Part shown: positions 33,308 through 45,164 of the stretch, in pieces | Layout of the letters: the number at the start of each line of letters is the position of its first letter | How positions within the stretch are numbered: the stretch's first letter is position 1 | From: Eublepharis macularius | Taxonomy: Eukaryota > Chordata > Lepidosauria > Squamata > Eublepharidae | NCBI RefSeq assembly: GCF_028583425.1 | Contig: NC_072805.1 | Span: forward strand, 13,588,001-13,652,000 | Direction of reading: 5' to 3' | DNA: 64,000 nt | The notes under the pieces: generated by a model | What the model was told of the DNA's origin: nothing | The model's input: only the letters and a program-made list of their open reading frames with translations | The model's database searches: none | Made by a program: the position numbers and the translations under genes

Positions 33308-33617
33308 CTGACCTGGATGAATGGCCCAGGTGAGCCTGAGCTCATCAGATCTTGGAAGCTTGGTTAATAATTCGATGGGAGACCTCCCACAAAGATCACA
33401 GCTGCAGAGGCAGGCAATGCTCAGGCAACAGAGGCAAGCAAACTACCTCTGTTACAGTGCAATCCTAAGAAGAGTTACTCCCATCCTAGCCCATTGAGGT
33501 CAATGGACTTAGACTGGAGTAACTCTGCTTAGGACTGGTCTGTTAGTCTCTTGCCATGAAAACCCCTCCAGGGGTCACCATGAGTCAGCTATGACTCAAG
33601 GGTAGGGTTTCATTTTT
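33308..33617 (+). repeat. 5S-rRNA-derived SINE
   Basis: Head contains GATCTTGGAAGCTTGG and GATGGGAGACC, close to the internal promoter region of 5S rRNA. The tail has TCTCTTGCCATGAAAAC and GTCAGCTATGACTCAAGGG. Interrupted by the MITE at 33455-33537. Confidence 0.8.
33455..33537. mobile_element. Short palindromic hAT-like MITE nested in a SINE
   Basis: 83-bp near-perfect palindrome beginning CAGTGCAATCCTAAG and ending CTTAGGACTG. Flanks CTCTGTTA and GTCTGTTA match at 7 of 8 positions, an 8-bp duplication. It lies inside the 5S-like SINE. Confidence 0.8.
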
Positions 33618-33856
33618 TTTTTAATGTCATAAATTATTCCAGTCCAATTAGAATAAAAATATTGAAGAATGGATATGAGTTGGGTCTTGGTTTGCTGTGT
33701 GAATGAACATCAGCACCCATTGCATTATTTAATTTTCCCAATGATATAGAAATGGGTTTTTGGAAGTTCTTTTCATGGTATCGCAAGCTGCTCAGAGCTG
33801 CTTTCATCTTCTGCTTCTGACGTCATTCTTCTCAACTTATCTTCAAATGCTGTTTT

Positions 33857-34183
33857 CAGGGCTTTTTTCTGGGGAAAGCGGTGGTGGAACTCAGTGGCGG
33901 AACTCAGGACTGCACGATGACGTCACTTTGGGTCAGCTGGAACAAGGGGGGAGTTTTTTAAAGTTTAAATCGCCCTCAGTGAAAATGGTCACATGACCGG
34001 TGGCCTGCCCCCTGATCTCCAGACAGAGGGGAGTTTAGGCTGCCCTCCGCGCCACAGCGGTGCAGAGGGCAATCTAAACTCCCCTCTGTCTGGAGATCAG
34101 GGGTCGGAGCCACCGGCCATGTGACCATTTTCAAGAGGAGCCGGAACTCCGTTCCACTGCATTCCAGCTGAAAAAAAGCCCTG
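33857..34183. mobile_element. hAT-like MITE, family B copy 2
   Basis: Starts CAGGGCTTTTTTCTGGGG and ends AAAAAAAGCCCTG. The flanking 8-mers GCTGTTTT and GTTGTTTT differ at one base. Long inner inverted repeat around CTCCAGACAGAGGGGAG. Confidence 0.85.
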
Positions 34184-34708
34184 GTTGTTTTACTGATGTA
34201 CGTTAGTGGACTTGAACACAGTTATCTGAAGAAAGATAGTATAGTATATCTTTTGAAGAAAGATAGTATAGAATATTTTAAAATAATATTCTCACATTTT
34301 TAACTGAATATTAATTTGGAAAATGGGACATGAACCACCTCACTATTCTGTACAGAAAATTATATATTGAAAGCCAGCATGACTACTCATCATAACCTGT
34401 CTGAGCATAAAAGCCAGTACATGAAGTCTCAATGGTGATCTCCATTGGCAGCAATAGATTCCCAAATGCTGCCTTAAACCAAATTCATGTGCGATATTTT
34501 AACAGGTGTAAAAACTCTCTTTATATTTTGAGCACACACCCCCTAAAGAAAACAGCCATTCAATCTTACGCAGAATGATTCCAGAATCCAGACAAACCTT
34601 TTTATATTCTGCCGCAGTCCATTGGAACTACTCTAGTCAATCTTCCCGGATCTCACCTTTTCTGCAGACTCTTTCAGAGAGTTTAAAGGTAGTTGAAAAG
34701 GAACATAC

Positions 34709-34870
34709 CTTATCAAAGTCCTTCAAGGGATTACGCATGTCAAACTGCAACAAGTTTCCAATCAACGGCAGAGGCCTTGGTCCTGGGGGGAATTGTTTGG
34801 AACGACGACCGGTCCTCCAGAAAAGGTATAATATGAAAGAAATGAGCAGAAGCAAGCTGAAAACTTCCAT
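34709..34870 (-). CDS. CYP2 exon 1 (coding part)
   Basis: Encodes the start Met, the hydrophobic signal anchor and the proline-rich hinge PPGPRPLPLIGNL, ending in DFDK before a GTATGT donor. The Met at 34870 is chosen because it places the anchor directly at the N-terminus as in other CYP2 proteins. An in-frame upstream Met at 34948 would add about 26 residues and is less likely. Confidence 0.93.
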
Positions 34871-35330
34871 GGTGAAAGCGAGAAAGCAGACAACATCAAC
34901 AAATGCACAGAGAGCTTTTATTGTGGGCGAGTAAAGGGAATGCCTCAAACACTATACTTCCTTGTTCATATGAGAAGGTGAACTTTGAACAGGAAAGGGC
35001 TGATTGTGCAACTATAGTTTGACCTGCAAGAAGCCTCGGATACAACTGCAAAGCAGTGTCAGCTCATCAATTTAGGGACTGTTCAATGGCTTGGAACAGG
35101 AGAGTCTCCTTGCTTTGAGAAGAGAAGCTCGCTGACTTACTGGCGGGCTGGGTTGTCGCCGTTGTGAAGGATGCAGTGGAGGCGGGTCAGTCAGGAGGGG
35201 CGGAGCGCCCAGCCCACCTGCCTCGTGGTCGACGCCATTCCTCCCAGAAACCAGTCCATTGGATGAAAGGCAGAAGAGAAGCATCTTACAAAGTTTTAAT
35301 GGTTAAACATCTGCGAACAGGGCTGCAGGG
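34871..35330 (-). promoter_or_regulatory. Possible 5' region of the CYP2 gene
   Basis: On the gene strand, a moderately GC-rich stretch at about 35150-35260 has CCAAT (complement of ATTGG at 35258-35262) and a GC-box-like CGCCCCTCC. No TATA word is clearly placed, and no transcription start can be fixed from sequence. Confidence 0.3.
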
Positions 35331-35359
35331 AAAAAAGTTATTGGCTACAGATAGTTTCA

Positions 35360-35540
35360 GTTGGGTAGTTGCGTTGGTCTGCAATAGAAGAGCAAGATTT
35401 GACCTTAAAGGCCAACAAGATATCCAGATCTGAAAGTCAAAGCTCCCTCTGTCAGATACCTGATAAAGGCAGATTAGACACTTGAAAGCTTATACCCTGG
35501 AAATCTTTAATCGTGAATCTTCAGTCTTGCTTGGCTACAG
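35360..35540. repeat. Hairpin interspersed repeat
   Basis: Contains GGTCTGCAATAGAAGAGCAAG, AAAGTCAAAGCTCCCT and GAAAGCTTATACCCTGGAAA, the same architecture as 11885-12060 but more diverged. Confidence 0.5.
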
Positions 35541-36824
35541 AAAGGATGCAGGGGACCATCCATTAGAGAAGTCCTCTTCTCTTCGTCTCTAAAACAGTTC
35601 TCAAGTTCCTATTAGGATTTCTCTACAAAACGTTCTAATTCACCCATATGTGTGTTTCTGTGCAGTTTGCAAACCCATGAGTTTCCCCATCTTTCTTATT
35701 CATTTGGTACATTTATGTAACCCCCAGAGTCAAGAGGACCAGGTTCAATGTTTATCAATTCAAAATATAAATGCAATTTATTTAAACACAACTATGAAAC
35801 ATTCCCAAAGTTATCAATACTGGATCAGTAACCAGTGACTCCAGCGCCAAGTCCTACTCACAATCCCTTGGTAAAGTACAGACAGTTCTGTGGATTTGGC
35901 CAGAGGCTATGGCTGGAACAGAGTCCGAAATATCCAAAAGGCCTTGCCACAGCAGGACTCTTTTTGGGAAGTTGCTGTCTGAATCCTGGAGCTTGCTTGT
36001 TGCCCTAGGAGCAGTTCCCCTTTTCTGCTAGCAAGATGAAGTGGGGCAGCTCTGTGCTAGGGTGCTGGTCTCAAAGAGTCAACGAGTGCAGCTGCCTGCA
36101 ATTCCTGCTCTTTGCTCTTCCTTACTTCTTCAGCTCTTGTCACTTATTGTAGTTCTCCCAAGGAGAAGGGTTCCGCTCTCCCAGCTAGCAGAGTCAGCTC
36201 TGTGATCTTCTTAGCTCCAAAGCTTGAAAACAAGCTTTGCCTTCCAAACAGCAACAGCTTCAGCTCTTCTTTCTCTAGTATTTCCACCTAGCCTAGTCCT
36301 GTATAACACCACTCCTCGTAGTCATGGTGACCTCTTTTTTTATATACATGCCCCATGGGCCTTTGCTAAACATGCAAATTAAACAACCCTAGGTACACAG
36401 CTCAGTTATCTGTTAGTCTGGTCTATGTATCTGCAGTTTATCAATCAGACCTAGGTCCTAGGCCCCAAACCCCTTCTCCAGTACAGGCTTACATTCATAT
36501 CAGTGGTTCTCGCTCACTCACAGAGAGCCACCTGCCACCAACCAAAACAGAACATGGCTACTGTAGACTCTGTGCACCACCTCACCAGAAATACATAGAC
36601 AATAGATATAACTATTAATATTAAATATGCAAATGCAACTATACTCTTTTTAATTTCCAGAATACTGAGCATGTAGGTTTGTCTCTCCCAACTGCTGCCG
36701 AACCTTAGCCGGCCCTTCTGGGCCTTGACTGGGGGGAAGGGCTTCCCTCTCAGCCGTCTTGCTCTTTCCTCAGAATGACACACAGCATTAGGAGGGCTAC
36801 CTGGTCCTGAAGAAAGGGATTACA
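35541..36824. other. Intergenic; unassigned
   Basis: No coding motif. 35640-36500 could be retroelement-derived, but no matched termini were found. Confidence 0.35.
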
Positions 36825-37085
36825 ACTAACAACGACAACAACATTCGATTTATATACCGCCCTTCAGGACAACTTAATGCCCACTCAGAGCAATGTACAA
36901 AGTGTGTTATTATTATCCTCACGACAATCACCCTGGGAGGTAGGTGGGGCTGAGAGAGCTCAGAGAGAGCTGTGACTGATCTAAGGTCACCCAGCTGGCT
37001 TCAAGCGGAGGAGTGGGGAATCAAACCCTGTTCTCCAGATTAGAGTCCCGCTGCTCTTAACCACTACACCAGACTGGCTCTCACT
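36825..37085 (-). repeat. MIR-like SINE, minus strand
   Basis: Same family as 9570-9870: ends in CAACAACAACATTCGATTTATATACCGCCCTTCAGG when read plus, with the CAGCTGGCTTCAAGCGGAGGAG core and a B-box complement. Confidence 0.8.
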
Positions 37086-37256
37086 GGAACCTGTTTGTTC
37101 TTTTCACAAGTGCCTGCTGTGGTAGTTTTATTCCCTCTTCTCTGCAGCCAGTTTGCTTTCCTCCCAGCAGCTGCTCAGGTGCTGAGATGAGAGCACAGAG
37201 GCGGGGGAGATGGGGGGGGCAGCAGTATTGGAGAGTATGGGACCTTTACTTCCATC

Positions 37257-37461
37257 TAGGCTTGCTAACCTCCAGGTGGGGGCTGGAGATCTCCCGCAAT
37301 TACAACTGACCTCCAGGCCACAGATCAGTTCCCCTGCAGAAAATGGCTGCATTAAAAGGTTGACTCTATGGCATTATACCCTCCCCTTCACAAACTTCAC
37401 CCTCTTTAGGCTCTGTTCCCCAAATTTCCAGGAATTTCCCAACCAGGAGTTGGCAACCCTA
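37257..37461 (-). mobile_element. hAT-like MITE, family F (TAGGGTTGCCA) copy 1
   Basis: Inverted ends TAGGCTTGCTAACCTCCAGG and its complement GGAGTTGGCAACCCTA. Flanking CTTCCATC and CTTCTATC match 7 of 8. Confidence 0.75.
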
Positions 37462-37635
37462 CTTCTATCCTTGGCATGAGGCCTGCAGCTCAAGGAGGAT
37501 TGCACCTTACCTGTCTTCCAGTCCCTGCCATGGCTCTTTCAAGGTAAGAACCACCTGCAAACCACAAGTCCTACCGGGCAATTGTCTTGCTCACTTTCTT
37601 GGCACATAGGGTAGTTGCCATTTTGGGGAACAGTC

Positions 37636-37965
37636 AGGGCCAGCGCGCCCATTGAGGCCAGGTAGGCAGTGGCCTCAGGGTGCGAGGGCACTCGAGGGGC
37701 GCCGGAGGGGGTGTCGGGGGCTGAGGCGCGCACTGCAGAGCTGGCGTGGCTGGGCCACTGCTGCTGCAGCCAGCCAGCCCCGTGCCGCTTCTGGGACAGC
37801 ATGTGGAGTGCGGAGCAGCCTCCGCCCACCACCCCAGCCATCCGCCGGCCAATGCCCCTGGCTTGCGCTGCATGATGACATCATCATGCAGTCTGTGGCG
37901 GGCGGGCATGCTGCACCCGCGCATGTGGGGGTTGTCCACATGCGCCAGAAACCCTGGCGCTGGCA
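37636..37965. repeat. GC-rich repeat, family E copy 1
   Basis: Starts AGGGCCAGCGCGCCCATTGAGG and ends near CCAGAAACCCTGGCGCTGGC. Three further copies lie at 40487, 46779 and 61621. The class is undetermined. CpG-rich sequence produces long spurious frames on both strands. Confidence 0.75.
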
Positions 37966-38930
37966 GTGGGAACAGTTCTCAGAACAGCCACAGGTGACAT
38001 ACTAAAAAGAGCCACATGTGGCTCCCGAGTTACTGTCAAGCGCTAATTTATATAGACTCGGCCATTGCATCAAAGGCTTTCGACATTTATATATGAAAGG
38101 AAAAAGGGGACAGAAAGGAACACAAACCAATGCAAGCACTGGCTTTTTAAAGTCACATATCTAGCCTCCATCTTAACACTTAACTGCATCCCTGGAACAG
38201 TGAAAAGCCGAGATGAATGCCAAGAAAAATATAATCCAACATATTTAATTTGAAATGATTATACGTTTAAATAAGCACATAGGCTTAGCAGAATGAATCA
38301 AAATATTTGCATTTGGGAGTAGAGGTTTCTGAACAAGAACACTGGGAAAAAATCGGCATGTTTATAAAAGTGACGTGCAATTTATGTTGAGTAACTGCAA
38401 CAAACATATGCAATCTTGCTTGCTATAATTTTTTATGTAAAAGTAGCTGCCCTGCCTGAGACCCCTTCCTATCTTTACTGAAAAATCTAGACAAGTAGCT
38501 GCTTGAGCGAGAAATGTCATGATCTATTTTGGCAAAGAATGGTGGCACAGAGCAAAAATAGAGGTTTTTATTGTTAACTCATCTAAAGTTTCACAGAGTC
38601 ATTTCATATGCATTTGCGAGCTCATTCAAGATGTACCTGTTATACAAGGTTTGGGTTTTTTTTAAACAAAGAGGTTAAAGAACTTTGACCAGGTGCTCTA
38701 TTGGTTTGAAAAACAAGATTAGTCTCACATTTCAACAAAAATGCAGAAAGAAAAGAACAAGGAACTATTTCTGACTGCACACTGCTTATACACAGCCTAA
38801 GTATCTCTTGCTTTGCATTAATCTCTTTGTGGAACCAGGCAGAAAACATCACCAGAGACCTTTTGAGTCTGTGGGACCCTCTGGAATTCTGACACAGGGT
38901 GGTGAATGAGACCACAAAATGGCCACCATG

Positions 38931-39149
38931 TAGGGTTGCCATCTCCAGGTAGGGAAATTCTTGGAGATTTGAAGGGAGAAGCCTGGAGAGGCAGGATTTG
39001 GGGAGGGGAGGGGTTTCAGTGGGGTATAATGATGACAGAGTCCACCCTCCAAAGCAGCCATTTTCTCCACGGGAACTAATCTCTATGGCCTGGAGATCAG
39101 ATGTAATTCCAGGAGATCCTCAACCGCCATGTGGAGGCTAGCAACCCTA
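38931..39149 (+). mobile_element. hAT-like MITE, family F copy 2
   Basis: TAGGGTTGCCATCTCCAGG to GCAACCCTA, flanked by perfect 8-bp duplication CCACCATG. Confidence 0.85.
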
Positions 39150-39568
39150 CCACCATGGGAGATGGAGCCAACCACAAAATGGCTACCATGAGAGGCAGAG
39201 CCAATCAGATAAGTGAGCTGTGTCTCATGAAAGCTCAAACTGGAGGAAATATCTTTAAAGGGCCACTGGACATCTGTTTTGTTTTGCTACAATAGACTAA
39301 CACTGCTAGCCTTGGGCTAGTCACTCTCTTGTGACCTACCTCACAAGGTTATTGTTGTGAGGATAAAATGGAAGAGAGAACCATGTATGATACTCCAAAT
39401 GGAAGGGCAAGATTAAAATGTGAGGCACAAATAAATAACAGCGCAATCCTAAGCCCTACTGGGGCAGTGGCGTGCGGCTGCCTGTGCAACTTTAGCGGCT
39501 CCAGTCTAATCCCCAGGGACTTTTGGCAGGGAGATGCATTGACGGGCAAGCCTGGCCAGGCACGGCCT

Positions 39569-39769
39569 GGGCCGTTTTCACATGTCTTTGAAATAGCGCA
39601 ATACTCAGGGAAGGCTGTCGGTTTCCTCGCCCTATTTTGATGCCATCTGTTTACAAAACACCACAAAAGCACCACCATCATCACTGCCCGCCTCCGTTTT
39701 GTAAATGGATGGCATCAGAAATCGCGCCAGGAAGCTGGCAGCCTTCCATGAGTATCGTGAAAACGGCCC
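39569..39769. repeat. Hairpin element with GGGCCGTTTTCAC ends
   Basis: Inverted ends GGGCCGTTTTCACAT and ATCGTGAAAACGGCCC, with inner inverted GATGCCATCTGTTTACAAAAC. No clear target duplication. Confidence 0.6.
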
Positions 39770-40486
39770 TGAAGAGTATACTCTCTTGTTTCCATGGAAA
39801 TTCCAGCAGCCTCCACCAGTCACATGAGAGCTGCCCTGACAGCGCCATGAGTGGCAGGTGACGGCAGAGCCAATCTCTGGCAGCGATTGTGACTGCCACC
39901 TGCCAACGCCACTCCCATCCCCAGCAGAGAGCAGGTGGACAGGGTTCAATGACCCCTTGACCACAGCACCCCAATAATGACAGTTGGCTTGAGAGGCCCC
40001 CTCCCCAGCTTGGAGGGGACACACACCCAAGCAGCAGACAGGGCACTCACCCTATTGCTGGCAAAGGTCAGGCACTTGCAATAAGATATAATCAACCACT
40101 TACTACAAACTCATAGAAAATATTTGATCTACTTAAAGTGCTCAGTGCCAAAATGTGATACCAAAAACTTACTCAATTTCTTAACAAACACTATTATACA
40201 ACATTCTTACGAATCAATTGCAAAAGACAAATATCGACCGTGTCCCTTTAAGGCAGTCCCCCAGTGAAAAAGTCCTCAAGCATACGTTTATTCTTTTCTT
40301 CGAAGACCGGAGACTCCCTTATAAAGACTGTTGGATGAATGACGAAAGAATGTCCAGTATATAATCTATTATGGACAAATAGTAGAAAGGCAAAGATCCG
40401 ACTGGAACCGGAAATCTTATCATCAAAGAAGGAAGGTAAGTAAGATGATATTGTAGCAGAGTTGATATCGACTAATCTTGTATCCA

Positions 40487-40880
40487 GGGCCAGCATGCCC
40501 ATTGAGGCCAGGTAGGCGGTGGCCTCAGGCGTAGGGTGCCGGAGGGAGCGCCGGAGGAGGCGCGGGGGGCAGAAGCACACGCCACAGAGCTGGAGCCTCC
40601 TATCCCTCCCGCCCCACGCTGCCACCACCGCCAGCACACTCCCTTGGCCGGGCGCAGCCACTGCAGGCAGGTGTCTGCGGCGGCGCAGGCAACCAAGCGG
40701 GAGAGCTCGGAGGCTACCCACGCACCATCCCAGCTGCCCGCCGCAGCGATTGTGCCGGAGGCGTGCATGCGCCTGTGATGACATCACACGTGATGTCATC
40801 AGGCAGCCAGTGCGTGCATGCGCACGCGTGGGGGAGCCTGGCAGGCCGGCCGTGAGCACCGAAACCCCTGGCGCTGCCCC
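40487..40880. repeat. GC-rich repeat, family E copy 2
   Basis: Same start (CAGGGCCAGCATGCCCATTGAGG) and end (AACCCCTGGCGCTG) as copy 1, with a diverged interior rich in GCCGCC-like words. Confidence 0.75.
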
Positions 40881-41539
40881 TGCTTGTATCTCTCTTTTTT
40901 TAACAGGTGGATCTCAAGGATGGAAGGAGAGCCCAACCAGGACCCCCGCCCCGCCTGCCCCTACAAGCTGCTGGCTTGATCGTTCAGCTTGCTTCACAGC
41001 ACATCCACTTCCTCAGGGGCTATTCTTGTTTCCACCAATGCAGGAATAATGTTCACTAATGAACCCGAAAAACTTTCATGTGCAATATATTTAGCGCACA
41101 CCGGGACGGTCATAGGGTTAACAAACCCCCTGTGGAGCGATCGCCGCCAGCTCCTGAGCCTTTGGCCTTCCCAGCCAGCATTGCATCTCATTACACTTGA
41201 GCATTCTCGTGTAAGACGTCTGGTGCAGAGAGACTCTCTGTGGAAAGGCGCTGGGATAGCATATCTGGGGCTCCCAGTGCAAACCCCACATGGTAAGAGA
41301 GGCTGGCTAATGTCCAGGTTCTAACTCCCCACCACCTGCAAACAGCAAAAAGGGGAGCAGGCTGGCCTAGCCAATGAGGTGCCCCAGAGGTTCATAATTT
41401 GGGGTGGCACATGGCTCAACAAGTCCCCCTCTGTGCATCTTTGGCAGAGACAGCCTTGTGTTGATCTTGGATTTCCCCTCATGTGCTAACTATCTGCATG
41501 GCTTATCAGATGCCAGCAGTGCTGTGGGAGAGTGTGGGA
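40881..41539. other. Intergenic; unassigned
   Basis: No recognised coding or repeat content. Confidence 0.35.
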
Positions 41540-41790
41540 CCCAGTTTGGTATAGTGTTAAGAGCGCGGGACTCTAATCTGGAGAACCAGGTTTGATTCCC
41601 CACTCCTCCACTTGAAGCCAGCTGGGTGACCTTGGGTCAGTCACAGCTCTCTCAGAACTCTCTCAGCCCCACCCACCTCACCAGATGATTGTTGTGGGGA
41701 TAATAATGACATACTTTGATAACCGCTCTGAGTGGGCGTTAAGTTGTCCTGAAGGGTGATATATAAAATGAATGTTGTTGTTGTTGCTAT
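41540..41790 (+). repeat. MIR-like SINE, plus strand
   Basis: CAGTTTGGTATAGTGTTAAGAG (A-box region), GGTTTGATTCC (B box), core AGCCAGCTGGGTGACC, tail GAAGGGTGATATATAAAATG then TTGTTGTTG. Confidence 0.85.
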
Positions 41791-43028
41791 TTAGTGCCCC
41801 ACTCAGGCAGGCACACACAGACAACACTTCACGTCTCTGCAGTGTGCTTGAGGGGGGAGGAGAAAGGGTGGAAAACTAAGTGTGGCTTCAGTCTCCAAGG
41901 TGCCACTGGACCGCTGCTGCATTGTGCAGCAGAACAAAACAGAGGTCCAACGGCACCTGTAAAACTTCAGGAGCCACTCCACCATTACCAGGCCTGAGCC
42001 AGAGGCCATCCTTTGTGATCTGTTAAGGTGAGCCCTACGGGGGGGTGACAAATGGTGGGGGAGAGTTGGGGCGAGGAGGAGTGTGTTCTACTGTCATCCA
42101 CATGCAAGTAAACAGACAGGGAGAGAGTTGTGGTATAACACAGACTTTATTGAACTGCCAAGTGTAAAGGGAATGTCTGGACACAGGTTGCCAACTCCCT
42201 TCATCCAGGGTGGCAACTGTGCCTGTGCATGCTGTTCCCAGGAGCCTTTTGGAGGCAGGTTGAGCCATCCTTTGTGCTGCTTTCGAGCAAGCGAGGCAAA
42301 CGCGCAGGTCAAATGGCTGCTTGAGGGAGAATTCTCCTTGAGCCATGCTGAAAATGCAGGATTGCCAGGGACTGTGACTGCTACGTTCCCACGTCTCCCT
42401 GTCGGATTGCTATCTGCCTGAACAAAAACAGAAACACATGCAGCAATAGCCAGGCCAAGTCTGCTGCACCTTGGGAGGGCCCATGGCCCCGTGGGAAAAC
42501 AGGAGACTCCCATGAGGCAGAGGTTGCTGGCGTCCGATTGAAATGCCAGCGACTGCATCAGCTTGCTTTGCTTCCGTTGCTGCTGCATGGAGCTCTGATC
42601 CTGTGAGGGAGCGAGTCTAGGGGTTGTTTGGCCACCTTAACAGGGGAGTGCAGAAAGCTAGCCCCTAGGCGCCCTGAATCACAGTGGTGCCCTGTTTTCT
42701 GCCCTAGCAGGCCTGCACACAGCTTTGTTCGGGCTGCAAGCATCCCTCCCCGTCTCCCGCCTGTCTGAGGCCGTTCTGGTGAGTGTGCTTCCCTGGGAAC
42801 TTCTCCCTTTGCTAGACATGGGCCATGGTGGCAAGATGGCCAGGGTCAGGCCTCCACGCCCTCCACATGCTGCTGGGCTCTGTTGTGGAGGCCAGCAATT
42901 TGGGGCCTTGTGCAAGGGGAACTGGGAGGCGGATGTGGGAGAGCCAGAGCAGCCGGTTCCCCAGCTCCTTCTTACCTGTCAGTGTGTCCTCACCCCTTTG
43001 AGCTGAGACTCTGGAGAGGGGTTACCTG
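41791..43028. other. Intergenic; unassigned
   Basis: Open frames at 42080-42600 occur on both strands without domains. Nothing is assigned. Confidence 0.35.
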
Positions 43029-43252
43029 TAGGGTTGCCAGCTCCATGTTGGGAAATTCCTGGAGATCTTGGGGGGAGAAACCTGGAGAAAGTGGGTTTTG
43101 GGGAGGGAAAGGACCTTGGCATGGCATAATTCCATAGGGTCCACCCCCCCCCAAAAGTACCCATTTTCTCCAGGTGAACTGATCTCTGTGGCCTGGAGAC
43201 CAGTTGTAATTCCAGGAGATCTCCAGCCGATACCTGGAGGCTGGCAACCCTA
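43029..43252 (+). mobile_element. hAT-like MITE, family F copy 3
   Basis: TAGGGTTGCCAGCTCC to GGCTGGCAACCCTA, flanked by GTTACCTG and GGTACCTG (7 of 8). Confidence 0.8.
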
Positions 43253-44069
43253 GGTACCTGTAAGGAGTCTGGAATGGGAGATGTCAGTCAGACATTCTGG
43301 ACTCCGCTGCACCTTGGGCTGTGAGTGCAAAGTGCTTGGCCAGTTTTGCAAAAGACCAACTCTTGTGCTCTCCCAGCCAATGAGGTGCATCACTCTCTAA
43401 GTCCCCCCACAGCAGAGGGCTCTCAGACAGAGCCTACTGCTGTGCCCCCTACTTACTGAGTCCATAGGCGGCTGGGGTTTAAGTAGGGTGTGTGTGTGTG
43501 ATTGGGTGCCGGGGGGGGGGCTTGGCCGCTGTGGGGCACAAGCAGATTGGCCACCCATCCTGTGCTCCTCCAGTCCATTTGGGCAGGGCTGTGCATGGCA
43601 AGGGCAGTCAACTTTTTCCATTACATGAGACCCAGTGGACTATATCAGCTTTTTTGGTGGCATAACTTTCTGCCCCTTGAATGGGACTTTTGTGCCTCCC
43701 AGACTCACACAAGCCTTTCCCCCTTTGTGACCAGGGTTCTAGCATTAAAGGGGTAACTGCCTTCTCCTTTCTGTGCTGGTTCCTCCACTTTAAACTGAGT
43801 CACTGTTGGCTCCATTGCAAAACTTTCCAACAGTCCCATAAATAATATGATTCTTCAGATGAATGGATTGGGAACGTCAGGCGTGCTGATTCCACACACT
43901 CACAAGTAATTCCATCTGAAAGAATCCATGAATGTATTAAACATCTCTTGTCCTTTGCAGCCTCTTTGAAGTTGTACCATCATTTTATCACTGGGTGGCA
44001 GTGAAGGACCACAAGTCCCTTCTGGTTAATAGACTTTCCAGAAATATTCAAAGCTGCTTTAAGTTAGAG
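43253..44069. other. Intergenic; unassigned
   Basis: Noncoding, with a GT run near 43489-43500 and a poly-G near 43511. Confidence 0.35.
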
Positions 44070-44847
44070 AAGTGGTCCCCAACCTTTTTGGCATCAGGGA
44101 CAACAATTTTTCCATGGACTAGCGGGGGGCAGGGGATGGTTTCGGGATGATACAATTGCACACTTTATTTCTATTATTACATTATATAATGAAATAATTA
44201 TACAACTCACCACAGTGCAGAATCAGTGGGAGCCCTGAGCTTGTTTTCCTGCAACTAGGCAGTCCCATCTGGGGGTGATAGGAGGACTCTTGGTATTTTC
44301 TTTTCAATGCAGCTTTCTTTTTGTTGGCAGTCTGAGAGTCTTCTGCTGTCTCATCATTGGGTAGTTCCCCCTTTTCAAAGAAGCTCTTCAGCGATGTTTG
44401 TTTTTTACTCATTTTTGGCGATGCTCAGGGGGGATGGCTGCCTGGCGGGCCTGGCAGTGACTCGGCACACAAAGGCATGAGGGCAGGGCAGCAGCAGCAG
44501 CTCCAGCAAGCACAGCCACATCGACCACAGCACGAGGCAGCAACTGCGCATGTGCCGGCTGGGAGCGGGAGGAGAGACCCAGAGGCATGATGGGAGCCGG
44601 GCGCTCCAGCGGCATGGCAAACAGGGAAGCGGAGAGGCAAGTGGGGAAGCGAGCTGCCTCGCGCTTGCCTTCCCGCTTCTTTGCCGGCGCTGTCAGGCTC
44701 TCCGGCAGCGCAGCAGACGAGGAAGCCGGGAGGCAAGCAAGGAAGCAAGCTGCCTCACTGCTCGCCTTCCTGACCCTTCGCCGTGGCCCGGTAGCTAACA
44801 GGCCATGGACTGGGGCCAGTCCGCGACCCAGGGGTTGGGGACCACTG
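44070..44847 (-). mobile_element. Non-autonomous hAT transposon keeping a transposase N-terminus
   Basis: Ends AGTGGTCCCCAACC and GGTTGGGGACCACTG, flanked by a perfect 8-bp duplication AGTTAGAG (44062-44069 and 44848-44855). A minus-strand frame near the left end resembles the N-terminus of hAT transposases of the ZBED/FAM200 type. The remaining transposase has been replaced by GC-rich sequence. Confidence 0.85.
44182..44412 (-). pseudogene. hAT transposase N-terminal fragment
   Basis: Begins MSKKQTSLKSFFEKGE and contains KKAALKRKYQESSY, the usual start of hAT transposases just before the BED zinc finger or TTF domain. The frame then diverges and stops after 76 codons, so the DDE catalytic part is missing. 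Confidence 0.75.
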
Positions 44848-44908
44848 AGTTAGAGCATTACCCTATCTAGCTCAGTGTGCATGGACTCTCAATTCAGTGG
44901 CTCTCAGA

Positions 44909-45002
44909 GCCAAGCTACAAGTGATGCCTGACACAGGTTGGACACTTGTCAGCTTCCCTCAAGTTTTGATGGGAAATGTAGGCGTTCTGGTCTTGCAGCA
45001 TG
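44909..45002. repeat. Half copy of the TACAAGTGA / ACAGGTTGGACACTTG hairpin MITE
   Basis: Matches the left half of 47504-47737 (GAGCCAAGCTACAAGTGATG, GGACACTTGTCAGCTTCC) and ends at the hairpin centre. Confidence 0.65.
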
Positions 45003-45164
45003 GCTCTCCATTTAATTGACATTTACAGAGTGGCAGTCTATGGGAGGGAGAACATGCAGTCAGGAGGGGAGTGCAGGAATTGGACTCCCACCAGGCACCC
45101 CCCCCTTTCCCTCCGCTGACTCTGTGTGTGTGCAGAAATGCTCATGCAAAGTGCTGTCAATGTC

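Larger units (their letters stand above)
10811..34870 (-). pseudogene. CYP2-family cytochrome P450, disrupted by a retrotransposon in exon 7
   Basis: Nine coding exons with GT-AG splice sites give lengths 162, 163, 153, 161, 174, 139, 188 (after removing the insertion), 142 and 188 bp. Phases are compatible throughout and would encode 489 residues, normal for CYP2. CYP2 enzymes are haem-thiolate monooxygenases on the endoplasmic reticulum membrane, fed electrons by P450 reductase. Visible hallmarks: N-terminal membrane anchor (LLLLISFILYLFW), proline hinge (FPPGPRPLPLIGNL), I-helix AGSETT, K-helix EIQR, and the haem loop FSAGPRGCLG, with the Cys ligand in exon 9 and an intron after FSAG as in other CYP2 genes. 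Every exon is open, but a Ty3/gypsy-type element splits exon 7, so the allele shown should not make active enzyme. The subfamily (2D/2J/2K-like) is not resolved. Confidence 0.93.

Noticed and set aside
44357-44853. GC-rich frames in several directions within the hAT element
   Set aside because: No domain; composition effect inside the mobile element.
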